NCBI GenBank assembly: GCA_024690425.1
Contig: JAILCT010000174.1
Location: forward strand, 1-16,169
Length of the DNA: 16,169 nt
DNA from: Lachnospiraceae bacterium
GTDB taxonomy: Bacteria > Bacillota_A > Clostridia > Lachnospirales > Lachnospiraceae
Direction: 5' to 3'
Shown: piece after piece, positions 6,229 to 13,845 of the stretch
Layout of the letters: each line of letters opens with the position of its first letter
Numbering within the stretch: the first letter of the stretch is position 1
Notes under the pieces: generated by a model
The model's database searches: none
Seen by the model: the letters and a program-made list of their open reading frames with translations, nothing else
Told to the model about the DNA's origin: nothing
Made by a program: the position numbers and the translations under genes

Positions 6229-6423
6229 ATGCCAACAGATAAAGAGATAGAAGAAGTCATAAAAATGCTTGATTCAAAAACAGAAGAAGGTGTGAGCCGG
6301 ATAGGTGTCCACCGGGTCGAGACGGAAAGAGAGGATTTCGTAAGGGAAGTCCATCATCATGGAAGGTGCGATATAGGATCTCCCTTTGCGGACGGAAGCA
6401 TAGGGAATTTCGGCTGCGATTAA
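6229..6423 (+). CDS. unrecognised His/Cys small protein, 64 aa
   Basis: Real-gene evidence: an excellent ribosome site AGGAGG (6218-6223) 5 nt before ATG, and a clean ORF filling the gap between two genes. The protein has a charged helical N-terminus (residues 1-40, rich in Glu, Lys, Asp, Arg), then HHHGRCD (42-48) and a Gly/Ser/Asp-rich tail, IGSPFADGSIGNFGCD, ending in a second Cys-Asp (C63, D64). There is no signal peptide or membrane segment. Three His, two Cys and several Asp suggest metal binding. The leader-plus-Gly/Ser/Cys-tail layout also recalls a ribosomally made peptide precursor, but no modifying enzyme lies nearby. It is divergent from the acyltransferase, and its stop codon overlaps that of the converging carboxypeptidase. 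I do not recognise the family. Confidence 0.8.
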   Translation: MPTDKEIEEVIKMLDSKTEEGVSRIGVHRVETEREDFVREVHHHGRCDIGSPFADGSIGNFGCD

Positions 6424-7574
6424 TCAAGAGTGATATCATCTTCCGACAATGCTTCTTCAGGAAGTGAATCCGCGGACAGGGAGGTTCCCGAAATACTTGA
6501 ATAGATCGATACATGATCGTAGATACAGCGCCAGCCGCTTGAGGAATCGGCAGTGACACATATGTAACCATGCCCTGAAGCATCATCGGCGAAGCTTGCG
6601 GCACAGTTCCTTGACTGGACAACAAAACCGGTCTTGGCGCATTCAACCGTAAGTCCGCAGTCCTTGTCTTCGATCCTTCTTAAAAACCAGTTGGATATGG
6701 TTATTCCCTCGGGATGTTCGGGTGTGGATGTTGTCGTATAGGTATGGGCATTAAGTACTTCCCGGCAGAATTCATTGTCTATCGCGGCATGAAGTATCAT
6801 GGCCATATCATATACCGTGCTGTAATGCTGTTCATCATACATACCTGCAACATTGGTAAAATGCGTACTGTCGGACAGATGGAGTTCCTTAAGCTTCTCG
6901 TTCATCAGTTCAACAAAGGCTTCCTCGGAACCCGCTACATATGTGGCAAGGGCTATTGCCGCATCACCGCCTGAAGGAAGTATGGTTCCGTAGAAGAGGT
7001 CCCTTATTGTAACGGTTTCATTTTCGGCAAAGCCCACGGCACTCAGATCATTACCATAGCTGTAATCCGTAAATTCAAGAGTGATGGTCATCGTGTCGTC
7101 AAGCTGTTCTTCTCTTATGTTCTCGGCAGCTACCAGAACAGTAAGGATCTTGGTCATTGAAGCAGGACAGATACGTACGCGGGAATTCCTTGATCTTATG
7201 ATACGGTCATCATCAAGATCTATCAGAATGCCATAGGTACTTACAACATCGGAAGGAACATCGGATGTGTAGTCTCCTTCTTCTGCGGAATAGACTACCG
7301 GCACTCTTTCCTCTTTCTCTTCAGTGTCATCTTCTATGAAGGTTTTTTCAATGGATATATTGGGATTGGGTGTAACCTTTGCGTTATCTTTATCTGATTT
7401 AATCAAAAAACCGATGCCCGCCGTTATCGCTGCGATAAGTATCATTACGGGAAGGATCACCCTGACTGCAAGGTTTAAGAACCGCGTCTTCTTACGCTGC
7501 TTTAAGTTCCGGTCCCTGTTAGATACGGTTTTTCGCTTTATTATCTCATCTTCGAGGTTGCTATACTGACTCAT
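6420..7574 (-). CDS. D-alanyl-D-alanine carboxypeptidase-like protein (S11), variant SxN motif, 384 aa
   Basis: Second S11-family penicillin-binding protein in the window. A basic cytoplasmic N-terminus (1-31) is followed by one membrane helix (about 36-58) and an acidic linker (about 75-105), so it is an uncleaved type II anchored protein, unlike the C-terminally anchored copy at 2545-3999. The active-site motifs are PASMTK (S139, K142) and AKTG (K314-G316). The second motif is PSGGDAA (201-203) where the family normally has SxN; Asn is replaced by Gly. The PBP5 C-terminal beta domain is missing, and the protein ends in an acidic, Ser-rich tail. It is probably an active or specialised carboxypeptidase, but the altered motif makes activity uncertain. 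No ribosome site precedes the ATG, which is the only usable start because the next Met is inside the membrane helix. It is divergent from the pseudouridine synthase gene. Confidence 0.88.
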   Translation of the reverse strand: MSQYSNLEDEIIKRKTVSNRDRNLKQRKKTRFLNLAVRVILPVMILIAAITAGIGFLIKSDKDNAKVTPNPNISIEKTFIEDDTEEKEERVPVVYSAEEGDYTSDVPSDVVSTYGILIDLDDDRIIRSRNSRVRICPASMTKILTVLVAAENIREEQLDDTMTITLEFTDYSYGNDLSAVGFAENETVTIRDLFYGTILPSGGDAAIALATYVAGSEEAFVELMNEKLKELHLSDSTHFTNVAGMYDEQHYSTVYDMAMILHAAIDNEFCREVLNAHTYTTTSTPEHPEGITISNWFLRRIEDKDCGLTVECAKTGFVVQSRNCAASFADDASGHGYICVTADSSSGWRCIYDHVSIYSSISGTSLSADSLPEEALSEDDITLD

Positions 7575-7581
7575 AGACGCA

Positions 7582-7590
7582 ATTATATCA
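7582..7590 (-). promoter_or_regulatory. extended -10 promoter of the 6420-7574 gene, leaderless geometry
   Basis: On the minus strand: TGATATAAT, a perfect extended -10, followed by 7 nt (TGCGTCT) and the ATG at 7574. No -35 of note, as is allowed with an extended -10. No Shine-Dalgarno. Confidence 0.65.
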
Positions 7591-7619
7591 TAAAAGTAAA
7601 GGTTAAGTGTGAGCTAATT

Positions 7620-8330
7620 GTGAATTTAAACATATTATTCATGGATAAGGATATCGCTGTTGTCGAAAAACCTGCCGGGATCGCAGTAGAGAGCGGCAGA
7701 ATAGACATGATGGATCTTGAGAACCTTCTGAAAAATCAACTGATAAGGGACAGATCATGCAGGGACCTGTATCTTGGAACAGTGCACAGGCTTGACCAGC
7801 CGGTTCGGGGCCTTATCGTATTTGCATTAAGTAAAAAAGCCGCAGGAGATCTTAGCAGACAGATAAGGGAAGGTATATTCAACAAGCGTTATGAAGCGGT
7901 TGTTGAAGGCATAATTGAAAACAGGGACAGAACCGTGCTTTCGGATCATATCAAAAAGGACAAGGGCAATATCGCACGTATCACGGATAGGGAAGAGATG
8001 GGAGCAAAGAAGGCAGTACTTGCCTACACTGTAAAGGATACAGATGTTGAAAAAAAGCTGACCCTGCTTGAAATTGAACTCATTACCGGACGGTTTCATC
8101 AGATAAGAGCCCAGCTGTCACATATGGGATATCCGATAGCGGGTGACAAAAAGTACGGTGCAGGGGATACTGATAATCCTCTTCCAAAGGGGGCTATCGG
8201 ATTATGTGCGGTCAGTTTGAGCTTTAACCATCCGGTAACGGGAAAGAGGATGGATTTTGACCTTTCTCCTCCCTATAAACCTGAAGATAGACACTTGCAT
8301 AAAAGCGGTATATTTTATACAATCTTATAA
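7620..8330 (+). CDS. RluA-family pseudouridine synthase, 236 aa
   Basis: Converts a uridine in rRNA or tRNA to pseudouridine. HRLDQPVRGLIVF (56-68) carries the catalytic Asp59, GRFHQIRAQLSHMGYPIAGD (157-176) is the second family block, and VVEKPAG (14-20) the first. There is no N-terminal S4 RNA-binding domain, so it is a short single-domain form; the exact target position cannot be named. GTG at 7620 is chosen because the conserved NILFMDKDIAVVEKPAG strand begins before the internal ATG at 7641. The ribosome site is poor: the only purine run, AAAGG (7598-7602), is 17 nt away. It is first in the long plus-strand series that continues with proS. Confidence 0.9.
   Translation: MNLNILFMDKDIAVVEKPAGIAVESGRIDMMDLENLLKNQLIRDRSCRDLYLGTVHRLDQPVRGLIVFALSKKAAGDLSRQIREGIFNKRYEAVVEGIIENRDRTVLSDHIKKDKGNIARITDREEMGAKKAVLAYTVKDTDVEKKLTLLEIELITGRFHQIRAQLSHMGYPIAGDKKYGAGDTDNPLPKGAIGLCAVSLSFNHPVTGKRMDFDLSPPYKPEDRHLHKSGIFYTIL
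8295..8323 (+). promoter_or_regulatory. possible promoter of proS
   Basis: TTGCAT (8295-8300), a 17-bp spacer and TACAAT (8318-8323), inside the end of the pseudouridine synthase gene. A TATAAT at 8326-8331 is an alternative -10 without a -35. Either would give a 25-35 nt leader, too short for a T-box. Confidence 0.35.
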
Positions 8331-8365
8331 TGGATTTATTTAAAGCAGGATAGGAGATTAAGAAA

Positions 8366-9799
8366 ATGGCTGAGAAGAAGCTGGTGGAAGCGATAACATC
8401 GATGGAGGATGATTTTGCGCAGTGGTATACGGATGTTGTAAAGAAAGCGGAACTGCTGGATTATACTTCCGTTAAGGGCTGCATGGTCATAAGACCCGCG
8501 GGTTATGCCATATGGGAACTTATACAGAGCCAGATGGATGAAAGGTTTAAGGCGACCGGGGTTAAGAATGTATATCTTCCGATGTTCATACCGGAGAGCT
8601 TATTAAATAAGGAAAAGGATCATGTTGAAGGCTTTGCGCCTGAGGTTGCGTGGGTAACGCACGGAGGATTACAGCCCCTCCAGGAGAGATTATGTGTCCG
8701 CCCCACATCGGAGACACTTTTCTGTGATTATTACAAAAATACGGTTCAGTCATACAGGGACCTTCCGCAGGTATGTAACCAGTGGTGTTCGGTTGTTCGC
8801 TGGGAGAAGGAAACGAGGCCCTTCTTAAGAAGCCGTGAGTTCTTGTGGCAGGAAGGCCATACTGCTCATGCAACAGCCGAGGAAGCCGAGGAGAGAACCC
8901 TGCAGATGCTCAATGTATATGCCGACTTCTGTGAGCAGGTACTTGCGATCCCTGTTATCAAGGGACGTAAGACCGACAAGGAGAAGTTCGCCGGTGCGGA
9001 ATCAACTTATACGATAGAAGCACTTATGCATGATGGCAAGGCATTACAGTCGGGAACCAGTCACAACTTCGGTGACGGATTTGCCAAGGCCTTTGATATC
9101 CAGTATACAGACAATAACAATAAGCTGCAGTATGTTCATCAGACCTCATGGGGTACGACTACAAGGCTTATCGGTGCAGTCATCATGGTACACGGGGATA
9201 ATTCGGGTCTGTGCCTGCCTCCCAAGATCGCACCCACTCAGGTTTGTGTCATCCCCATCCAGCAGAAGAAGGAAGGGGTTCTTGAGAAGGCAAATGAGCT
9301 CTGTGACAGGCTTAAGAAGGTGTGCAGGGCTGACATAGATGATACGGATAAGAGTCCGGGATGGAAGTTCTCGGAGCAGGAGATGAGGGGTATCCCTCTT
9401 CGTGTTGAGATAGGTCCCAAGGACTTAGAGGCAGGAAAATGCATAATATGCCGCCGCGACACAAGGGAGAAGACTGAAGTTTCTCTCAATGAACTGGAAG
9501 CAAGGGTAACTGAGCTCCTTGACAGGATGCAGGTTGAGATGCTTGAAAGAGCAAGGGCCCACAGGGAGAAACATACCTTTGTGGCTAAGGATATGGATGA
9601 GTTCAGAAGGCTCTTTGCGGAAGAGTCAGGCTTCGTAAAGGCTATGTGGTGCGGGGATCAGGCCTGTGAGGATGCGATAAAGGAAGAACTTGCGGTAACA
9701 AGCCGCTGCATGCCTTTTGAACAGGAGAACTTAAGCGATAAATGCGTATGCTGCGGTAAACCGGCCAAGAAGATGGTTTACTGGGGCAAGGCATATTGA
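8366..9799 (+). CDS. proS: prolyl-tRNA synthetase, type 3 (archaeal/eukaryotic-like), 477 aa
   Basis: Class II aminoacyl-tRNA synthetase that charges tRNA-Pro with proline. [17 protein letters not shown] (153-169) is motif 2, [16 protein letters not shown] (275-290) contains motif 3, and VRPTSE (111-116) lies in the active site. The bacterial editing insertion between motifs 2 and 3 is absent. Instead there is an extra C-terminal zinc domain with C429, C434, C460 and C463, and the protein ends in Tyr (WGKAY), the hallmarks of the type 3 enzyme. Length is typical for that type. The start is supported by TAGGAG (8351-8356), 9 nt upstream. No T-box leader is visible. It is followed by ackA after 39 bp. 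Confidence 0.97.
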   Translation: MAEKKLVEAITSMEDDFAQWYTDVVKKAELLDYTSVKGCMVIRPAGYAIWELIQSQMDERFKATGVKNVYLPMFIPESLLNKEKDHVEGFAPEVAWVTHGGLQPLQERLCVRPTSETLFCDYYKNTVQSYRDLPQVCNQWCSVVRWEKETRPFLRSREFLWQEGHTAHATAEEAEERTLQMLNVYADFCEQVLAIPVIKGRKTDKEKFAGAESTYTIEALMHDGKALQSGTSHNFGDGFAKAFDIQYTDNNNKLQYVHQTSWGTTTRLIGAVIMVHGDNSGLCLPPKIAPTQVCVIPIQQKKEGVLEKANELCDRLKKVCRADIDDTDKSPGWKFSEQEMRGIPLRVEIGPKDLEAGKCIICRRDTREKTEVSLNELEARVTELLDRMQVEMLERARAHREKHTFVAKDMDEFRRLFAEESGFVKAMWCGDQACEDAIKEELAVTSRCMPFEQENLSDKCVCCGKPAKKMVYWGKAY

Positions 9800-9838
9800 T
9801 CGGATATAAACACATAAATCAGGAGAGAAGGTAGAAGA

Positions 9839-11032
9839 ATGAAGGTACTTGTAATCAACTGCGGAAGTTCGTCACTTAAGTTTCAGCTTATTGATTCCGA
9901 TTCGGAAGAAGTCCTTGCAAAGGGATTGTGTGAGAGGATAGGTATAGACGGCGGAATGGTCACCTATCAGCCCGAAGGTAAGGATAAGATCAAAAAGAAT
10001 GCCGATATGCCCGATCATACCGAGGCTGTAAAGCTCGTTATAGACAGCCTTATAGATAAGGAAAACGGAGTTATAGCATCCCTTGATGAGATCGGTGCAG
10101 TGGGACACAGGATCGTCCACGGCGGTGAGAGCTTCTCATCTGCAACTCTTATAAATGATGAGGTTATAAAAGCCATAGAGGAATGTAATGATCTGGCACC
10201 TCTTCATAATCCGGCAAACCTTATAGGAATAAGGTCCTGTCAGAAGATAATGCCGAACGTACCAATGGTAGCGGTATTCGATACGGCCTTCCATCAGACC
10301 ATGCCGAAGAAGGCATACCTTTACGGTATTCCTTATGAATACTATAAGAAGTACAAGGTACGCAGGTACGGCTTCCACGGAACCAGCCATGAGTTCGTAT
10401 CAAAGAGAACAGCAGAATTTTTAGGTAAGGATATAAACAATTTCAAGGTTATCGTGTGCCATCTTGGAAACGGAGCCAGCATAAGTGCCGTAGAAAACGG
10501 AAAATGCGTTGATACCAGTATGGGACTCACTCCCCTTGAGGGCCTTTTTATGGGAACAAGGTCAGGCGACCTTGATCCGGCCATAATCCAGTTCATCAGC
10601 AACAAGGAGCATCTTAATATAGATGAAATGCTGAGCATCCTTAACAAGAAATCCGGAGTTCTGGGTCTTTCAGAGGTTTCAAGTGATTTCAGGGACCTTA
10701 ATGATGCGGCAGCATCGGGCAATGAACAGGCCAAGACTACTCTTGATGCCTACGCTTACAGGGTTGCCAAGTATATCGGCTCCTATGCAGCGGCCATGAA
10801 CGGTGTAGACGCCATAGTATTTACCGCAGGTGTCGGTGAGAACAATATCGAAGTAAGACAGATGATAGGCGAATACTTAGGCTATCTGGGTACAGGAGTA
10901 GATCCTGTAAAGAACAATATAAGAGGTGAGGAAGCAGTTATCTCACCTGACGGGGCAAAGGTTAGTGTACTGGTGATCCCGACAAATGAGGAGCTGGCCA
11001 TAGCAAGAGAAACGGTTAAGCTTGTAAAATAA
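9839..11032 (+). CDS. ackA: acetate kinase, 397 aa
   Basis: Interconverts acetyl phosphate + ADP and acetate + ATP, the ATP-yielding last step of acetate fermentation. The sequence opens with MKVLVINCGSSSLKFQLID and has the family blocks FDTAFHQTMP, GFHGTSHE, CHLGNGAS and FTAGVGEN. Residues matching the characterised Methanosarcina enzyme fall at the same numbers: R91, D148, H180, R241 and E384. The length is normal. The ribosome site AGGAGAGAAGG (9821-9831) lies 7 nt before ATG. The phosphotransacetylase gene (pta), often adjacent, is not here; ackA sits between proS and cca, 39 and 27 bp away, probably in one transcript. Confidence 0.98.
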   Translation: MKVLVINCGSSSLKFQLIDSDSEEVLAKGLCERIGIDGGMVTYQPEGKDKIKKNADMPDHTEAVKLVIDSLIDKENGVIASLDEIGAVGHRIVHGGESFSSATLINDEVIKAIEECNDLAPLHNPANLIGIRSCQKIMPNVPMVAVFDTAFHQTMPKKAYLYGIPYEYYKKYKVRRYGFHGTSHEFVSKRTAEFLGKDINNFKVIVCHLGNGASISAVENGKCVDTSMGLTPLEGLFMGTRSGDLDPAIIQFISNKEHLNIDEMLSILNKKSGVLGLSEVSSDFRDLNDAAASGNEQAKTTLDAYAYRVAKYIGSYAAAMNGVDAIVFTAGVGENNIEVRQMIGEYLGYLGTGVDPVKNNIRGEEAVISPDGAKVSVLVIPTNEELAIARETVKLVK

Positions 11033-11059
11033 GCAGAATATAAACAGAGGTAATCCCGT

Positions 11060-12424
11060 ATGCATATAATACTTCCGGATAAGGTCAGGCTTATCATCCA
11101 AAAACTGACAGATGAAGGCTTCGAAGCTTATGCCGTAGGCGGATGCGTGCGGGATTGTTTGTTGGGTAAAAAACCCAATGACTGGGATATAACCACATCA
11201 GCTACGCCAATACAGGTAAAATCTCTCTTCCGCCGGACAATAGACACCGGGATCCAGCATGGAACGGTTACGATCATGTTGGGTAATGAGGGATACGAAG
11301 TTACCACCTATCGGATAGACGGAGACTATGAAGATTCAAGACATCCGAAAGAGGTTGTCTTCACTGTAAGCCTTGAGGAGGATCTTAAAAGACGTGACTT
11401 TACGATAAACGCCATGGCCTATAATGATGAAGCAGGTGTGGTCGACCTGTTCGGAGGGCTTGATGATCTTAACAGAGGGATCATAAGGGCAGTAGGCGAT
11501 CCATATGACAGGTTTTCGGAAGATGCACTCAGGATACTCAGGGCCGTAAGGTTTGCGGCACAACTTGATTATGATATAGATAAAAAAACCCTTGAAGCAG
11601 TTAAGTCACTGGCGCCCAGTCTTACAAGGATCAGTGCTGAACGGATAAGGACAGAACTTCAAAAGCTTCTTGTATCAAAACATCCCGAACGGATGATAAC
11701 GCTGTATGAAACAGGAGTATCGGAAGTGATACTCCCCGAATTTGACCTTATGATGGAAACAGATCAGAATACTCCCCATCATATGTATTCGGTAGGGATA
11801 CACACAATAGAGGCACTTAAGAATTCCGTAAGTTACGACGACAGCCTGTCGGAGGATGATATAAAGGTTTTAAGGCTTACCCTCTTATTTCATGACTGCG
11901 GTAAACCTGCGGCAAAGACTGTGGATGAGACCGGCAGGGATCATTTTAAGGGGCATGCGTTTATAAGCGAGAAGATCACAGCGGATATAATGCATCGCCT
12001 TAAATATGATAATGATACCTTAAATAAGGTAAGAAGACTGGTCAAATATCATGATCACAGAAGGAAACTTACAGAACCAAGGGTCAGGAGAACGATCGTA
12101 GAAATATCAAAAGAGCTTATTCCCCTCTGGCTTGTAGTGAGGCGGTGTGATATCTGTGCTCAGAGCATGATGGAGAGAGAGGAAAAGCTTAAGGAAATAG
12201 ATGATTTTGAAAGTATGTTCAGAAGGATCGTAAACAGGGGTGACTGCCTCTCGATCAGGGAACTTGCCGTTACGGGGAGAGACCTTATGGATATGGGGAT
12301 CAAGCCGGGCCCGGGCCTTGGGAACATACTTGATAAGATGTTTGAAGATGTACTTGATGAGCCGTTACACAATACGAAGGAATGGCTGTTATCTCAGATA
12401 GATCATTATACGGAGAGTGAATGA
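11060..12424 (+). CDS. cca: CCA tRNA nucleotidyltransferase with HD domain, 454 aa
   Basis: Adds or repairs the 3' CCA of tRNAs. The class II nucleotidyltransferase head has GGCVRD (27-32) and the metal-binding D41 and D43 in NDWDITTSA, then RRDFTINAMA (111-120, with the RRDF ribose-contact motif) and the nucleotide-template segment ERIRTEL (194-200). A C-terminal HD phosphohydrolase-type domain has H278-D279 in LLFHDCGKP and a second KYHDHR motif. AGAGG (11046-11050) lies 9 nt before ATG. The tRNA-Arg at the left of the window has no encoded CCA, in line with an essential CCA-adding role. The stop overlaps the next start as ATGA (12421-12424), suggesting coupled translation. Confidence 0.95.
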   Translation: MHIILPDKVRLIIQKLTDEGFEAYAVGGCVRDCLLGKKPNDWDITTSATPIQVKSLFRRTIDTGIQHGTVTIMLGNEGYEVTTYRIDGDYEDSRHPKEVVFTVSLEEDLKRRDFTINAMAYNDEAGVVDLFGGLDDLNRGIIRAVGDPYDRFSEDALRILRAVRFAAQLDYDIDKKTLEAVKSLAPSLTRISAERIRTELQKLLVSKHPERMITLYETGVSEVILPEFDLMMETDQNTPHHMYSVGIHTIEALKNSVSYDDSLSEDDIKVLRLTLLFHDCGKPAAKTVDETGRDHFKGHAFISEKITADIMHRLKYDNDTLNKVRRLVKYHDHRRKLTEPRVRRTIVEISKELIPLWLVVRRCDICAQSMMEREEKLKEIDDFESMFRRIVNRGDCLSIRELAVTGRDLMDMGIKPGPGLGNILDKMFEDVLDEPLHNTKEWLLSQIDHYTESE

Positions 12425-13800
12425 AAAAAGCAGTAGTGCCCATTTGCGTTATCCTCTTCATAATGTTTGTGGGCTGTTATCTCATCATAATGGAATATGC
12501 CAGGGAAAAGGCTGCGGACAGGGCAGCAGCTGAGACTGTGTCCGAAAATATATTTACGGGGTCCGAAGAAGATAAGGGAATCCAGGGAATCCTCCTTGAG
12601 GTGAACAGGGACAGCCATCAGATGAATATCCAGGATATAAGGACCGGCAAGATATACGAAATACCCTATGATGAAAATCTGGAGATAAAAAGCAAGCACG
12701 GCGGCATCATGAGTATGGAAGAGCTGTCTTTGGGTGAGATATACAGGCTCTATTATACACGCAGCCTTAAAAAACTTACGGGTCTGCAGGTTTCCGATAC
12801 AACGTGGACCTATACGGATGTTACCCGGTTTTCCTTCGATGAGAATAAAAAGATCATGATGATCGGTGACGAGGCTTATAAGTTCACCGAAAACCTTAAG
12901 ATTTATTCGCAGGAGCATGAAGCCCGGATAATGGATATAACCGAGATGGATACTCTTACAGTCCGGGGGATTGACAAGGAAGTCCTGTCGGTGGTTGTTG
13001 ATAAGGGCCACGGTTATATAAGGGTCCTTAATGATGCTTATTTTGTGGGAGGATGGATAGAGATAGGACAGGAGATCATAAAACCTGTCACGGAAGATAT
13101 GCTTATTCCCGTCGGAGAAGGAGAGTACCTTGTAAGGGTTACAAACAGGGGATATGCCGGTGAGGAAAAGATAAGGGTAACAAGAGACAAGGAATCAAGG
13201 CTTGATCTGTCAAAGATAGATATTGAAGAAGTGGCCATTGGTCATGTCCTCTTTAAGATAAGTCCGGATTATGCAAGGCTGTATATAGATGATGAGATCA
13301 CTGAATTCGAGGACAGGGTTCCGATAGAATACGGTGTTCATTCGGTACGTGTTGAATGTGTCGGATACAGGACCATCAATTCAAATATAAAGGTAGGATC
13401 TGATTATGCCGAGATAGATATAACCATGGATGAGGATGATTCTTCATCGTCATCTTCAAGCAGCTCATCATCATCCTCGACATCTTCATCTAGTACGTCA
13501 ACCGTATCGGCTGATACTGTAAGCAGGAATACCTTATCATCCAACAGTTCACTTACGACTTCATCAAGCACGAATATCATAAGTGCCCAGAAGAAGATAC
13601 AGGTTCAGCAGCCCATCGGTGCTGAGGTCTATCTTGACGGTAATTATATCGGGATAATACCGGCTTCTACAGCCAAGGTCACAGGTTCCCATGTTATAAC
13701 ACTTAGCAGAGAGGGCTATAAGACAAGAAGCTATACTGTCAATATAGCCAATGACGGTAATGATGTTACCTTCAGTTTTTCGGACCTTACACAGGAATGA
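12421..13800 (+). CDS. membrane-anchored PEGA-domain protein with poly-Ser linker, 459 aa
   Basis: Extracytoplasmic protein of unknown function. An N-terminal hydrophobic segment (about 4-25) acts as signal anchor. Residues 50-215 form beta-rich modules I do not recognise. Two or three PEGA-like repeats follow: about 219-266 (divergent), 274-338 (SPDYARLYIDDEITEFEDRV then HSVRVECVGYRT) and 391-456 (PIGAEVYLDGNYIGIIPAST then HVITLSREGYKTRSYTV). Between the last two is a low-complexity linker, 341-388, starting with 13 consecutive serines after an acidic DEDD. PEGA domains occur in bacterial surface proteins and are thought to bind the wall or other proteins; here that is inference. GGAGAG lies just before the ATG, which overlaps the cca stop. 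It is followed after 45 bp by the GT-C-like membrane protein. Confidence 0.85.
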   Translation: MKKAVVPICVILFIMFVGCYLIIMEYAREKAADRAAAETVSENIFTGSEEDKGIQGILLEVNRDSHQMNIQDIRTGKIYEIPYDENLEIKSKHGGIMSMEELSLGEIYRLYYTRSLKKLTGLQVSDTTWTYTDVTRFSFDENKKIMMIGDEAYKFTENLKIYSQEHEARIMDITEMDTLTVRGIDKEVLSVVVDKGHGYIRVLNDAYFVGGWIEIGQEIIKPVTEDMLIPVGEGEYLVRVTNRGYAGEEKIRVTRDKESRLDLSKIDIEEVAIGHVLFKISPDYARLYIDDEITEFEDRVPIEYGVHSVRVECVGYRTINSNIKVGSDYAEIDITMDEDDSSSSSSSSSSSSSTSSSSTSTVSADTVSRNTLSSNSSLTTSSSTNIISAQKKIQVQQPIGAEVYLDGNYIGIIPASTAKVTGSHVITLSREGYKTRSYTVNIANDGNDVTFSFSDLTQE

Positions 13801-13802
13801 TA

Positions 13803-13811
13803 TGGTATAAT
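13803..13811 (+). promoter_or_regulatory. extended -10 promoter before the membrane protein gene
   Basis: TGGTATAAT is a perfect extended -10, beginning 2 nt after the PEGA gene stop codon. No clear -35. Transcription would start near A13819, giving a leader of about 27 nt. It may uncouple the last two genes from the proS-ackA-cca run. Confidence 0.55.
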
Positions 13812-13845
13812 AGCTTTTAACAGTCTGGAGGATGATCGATCTTTT

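Noticed and set aside
6147..6260. Longer acyltransferase from the ATG at 6260
   Set aside because: The extension overlaps the small gene start and its ribosome site and would read through the predicted promoter. The family motif starts right after the ATG at 6146.
7641..7643. ATG at 7641 as start of the pseudouridine synthase
   Set aside because: It would cut off the conserved first strand (NILF), and it has no ribosome site either.
8331..8365. T-box riboswitch before proS
   Set aside because: The gap is only 35 bp and shows no T-box consensus, specifier hairpin or terminator.
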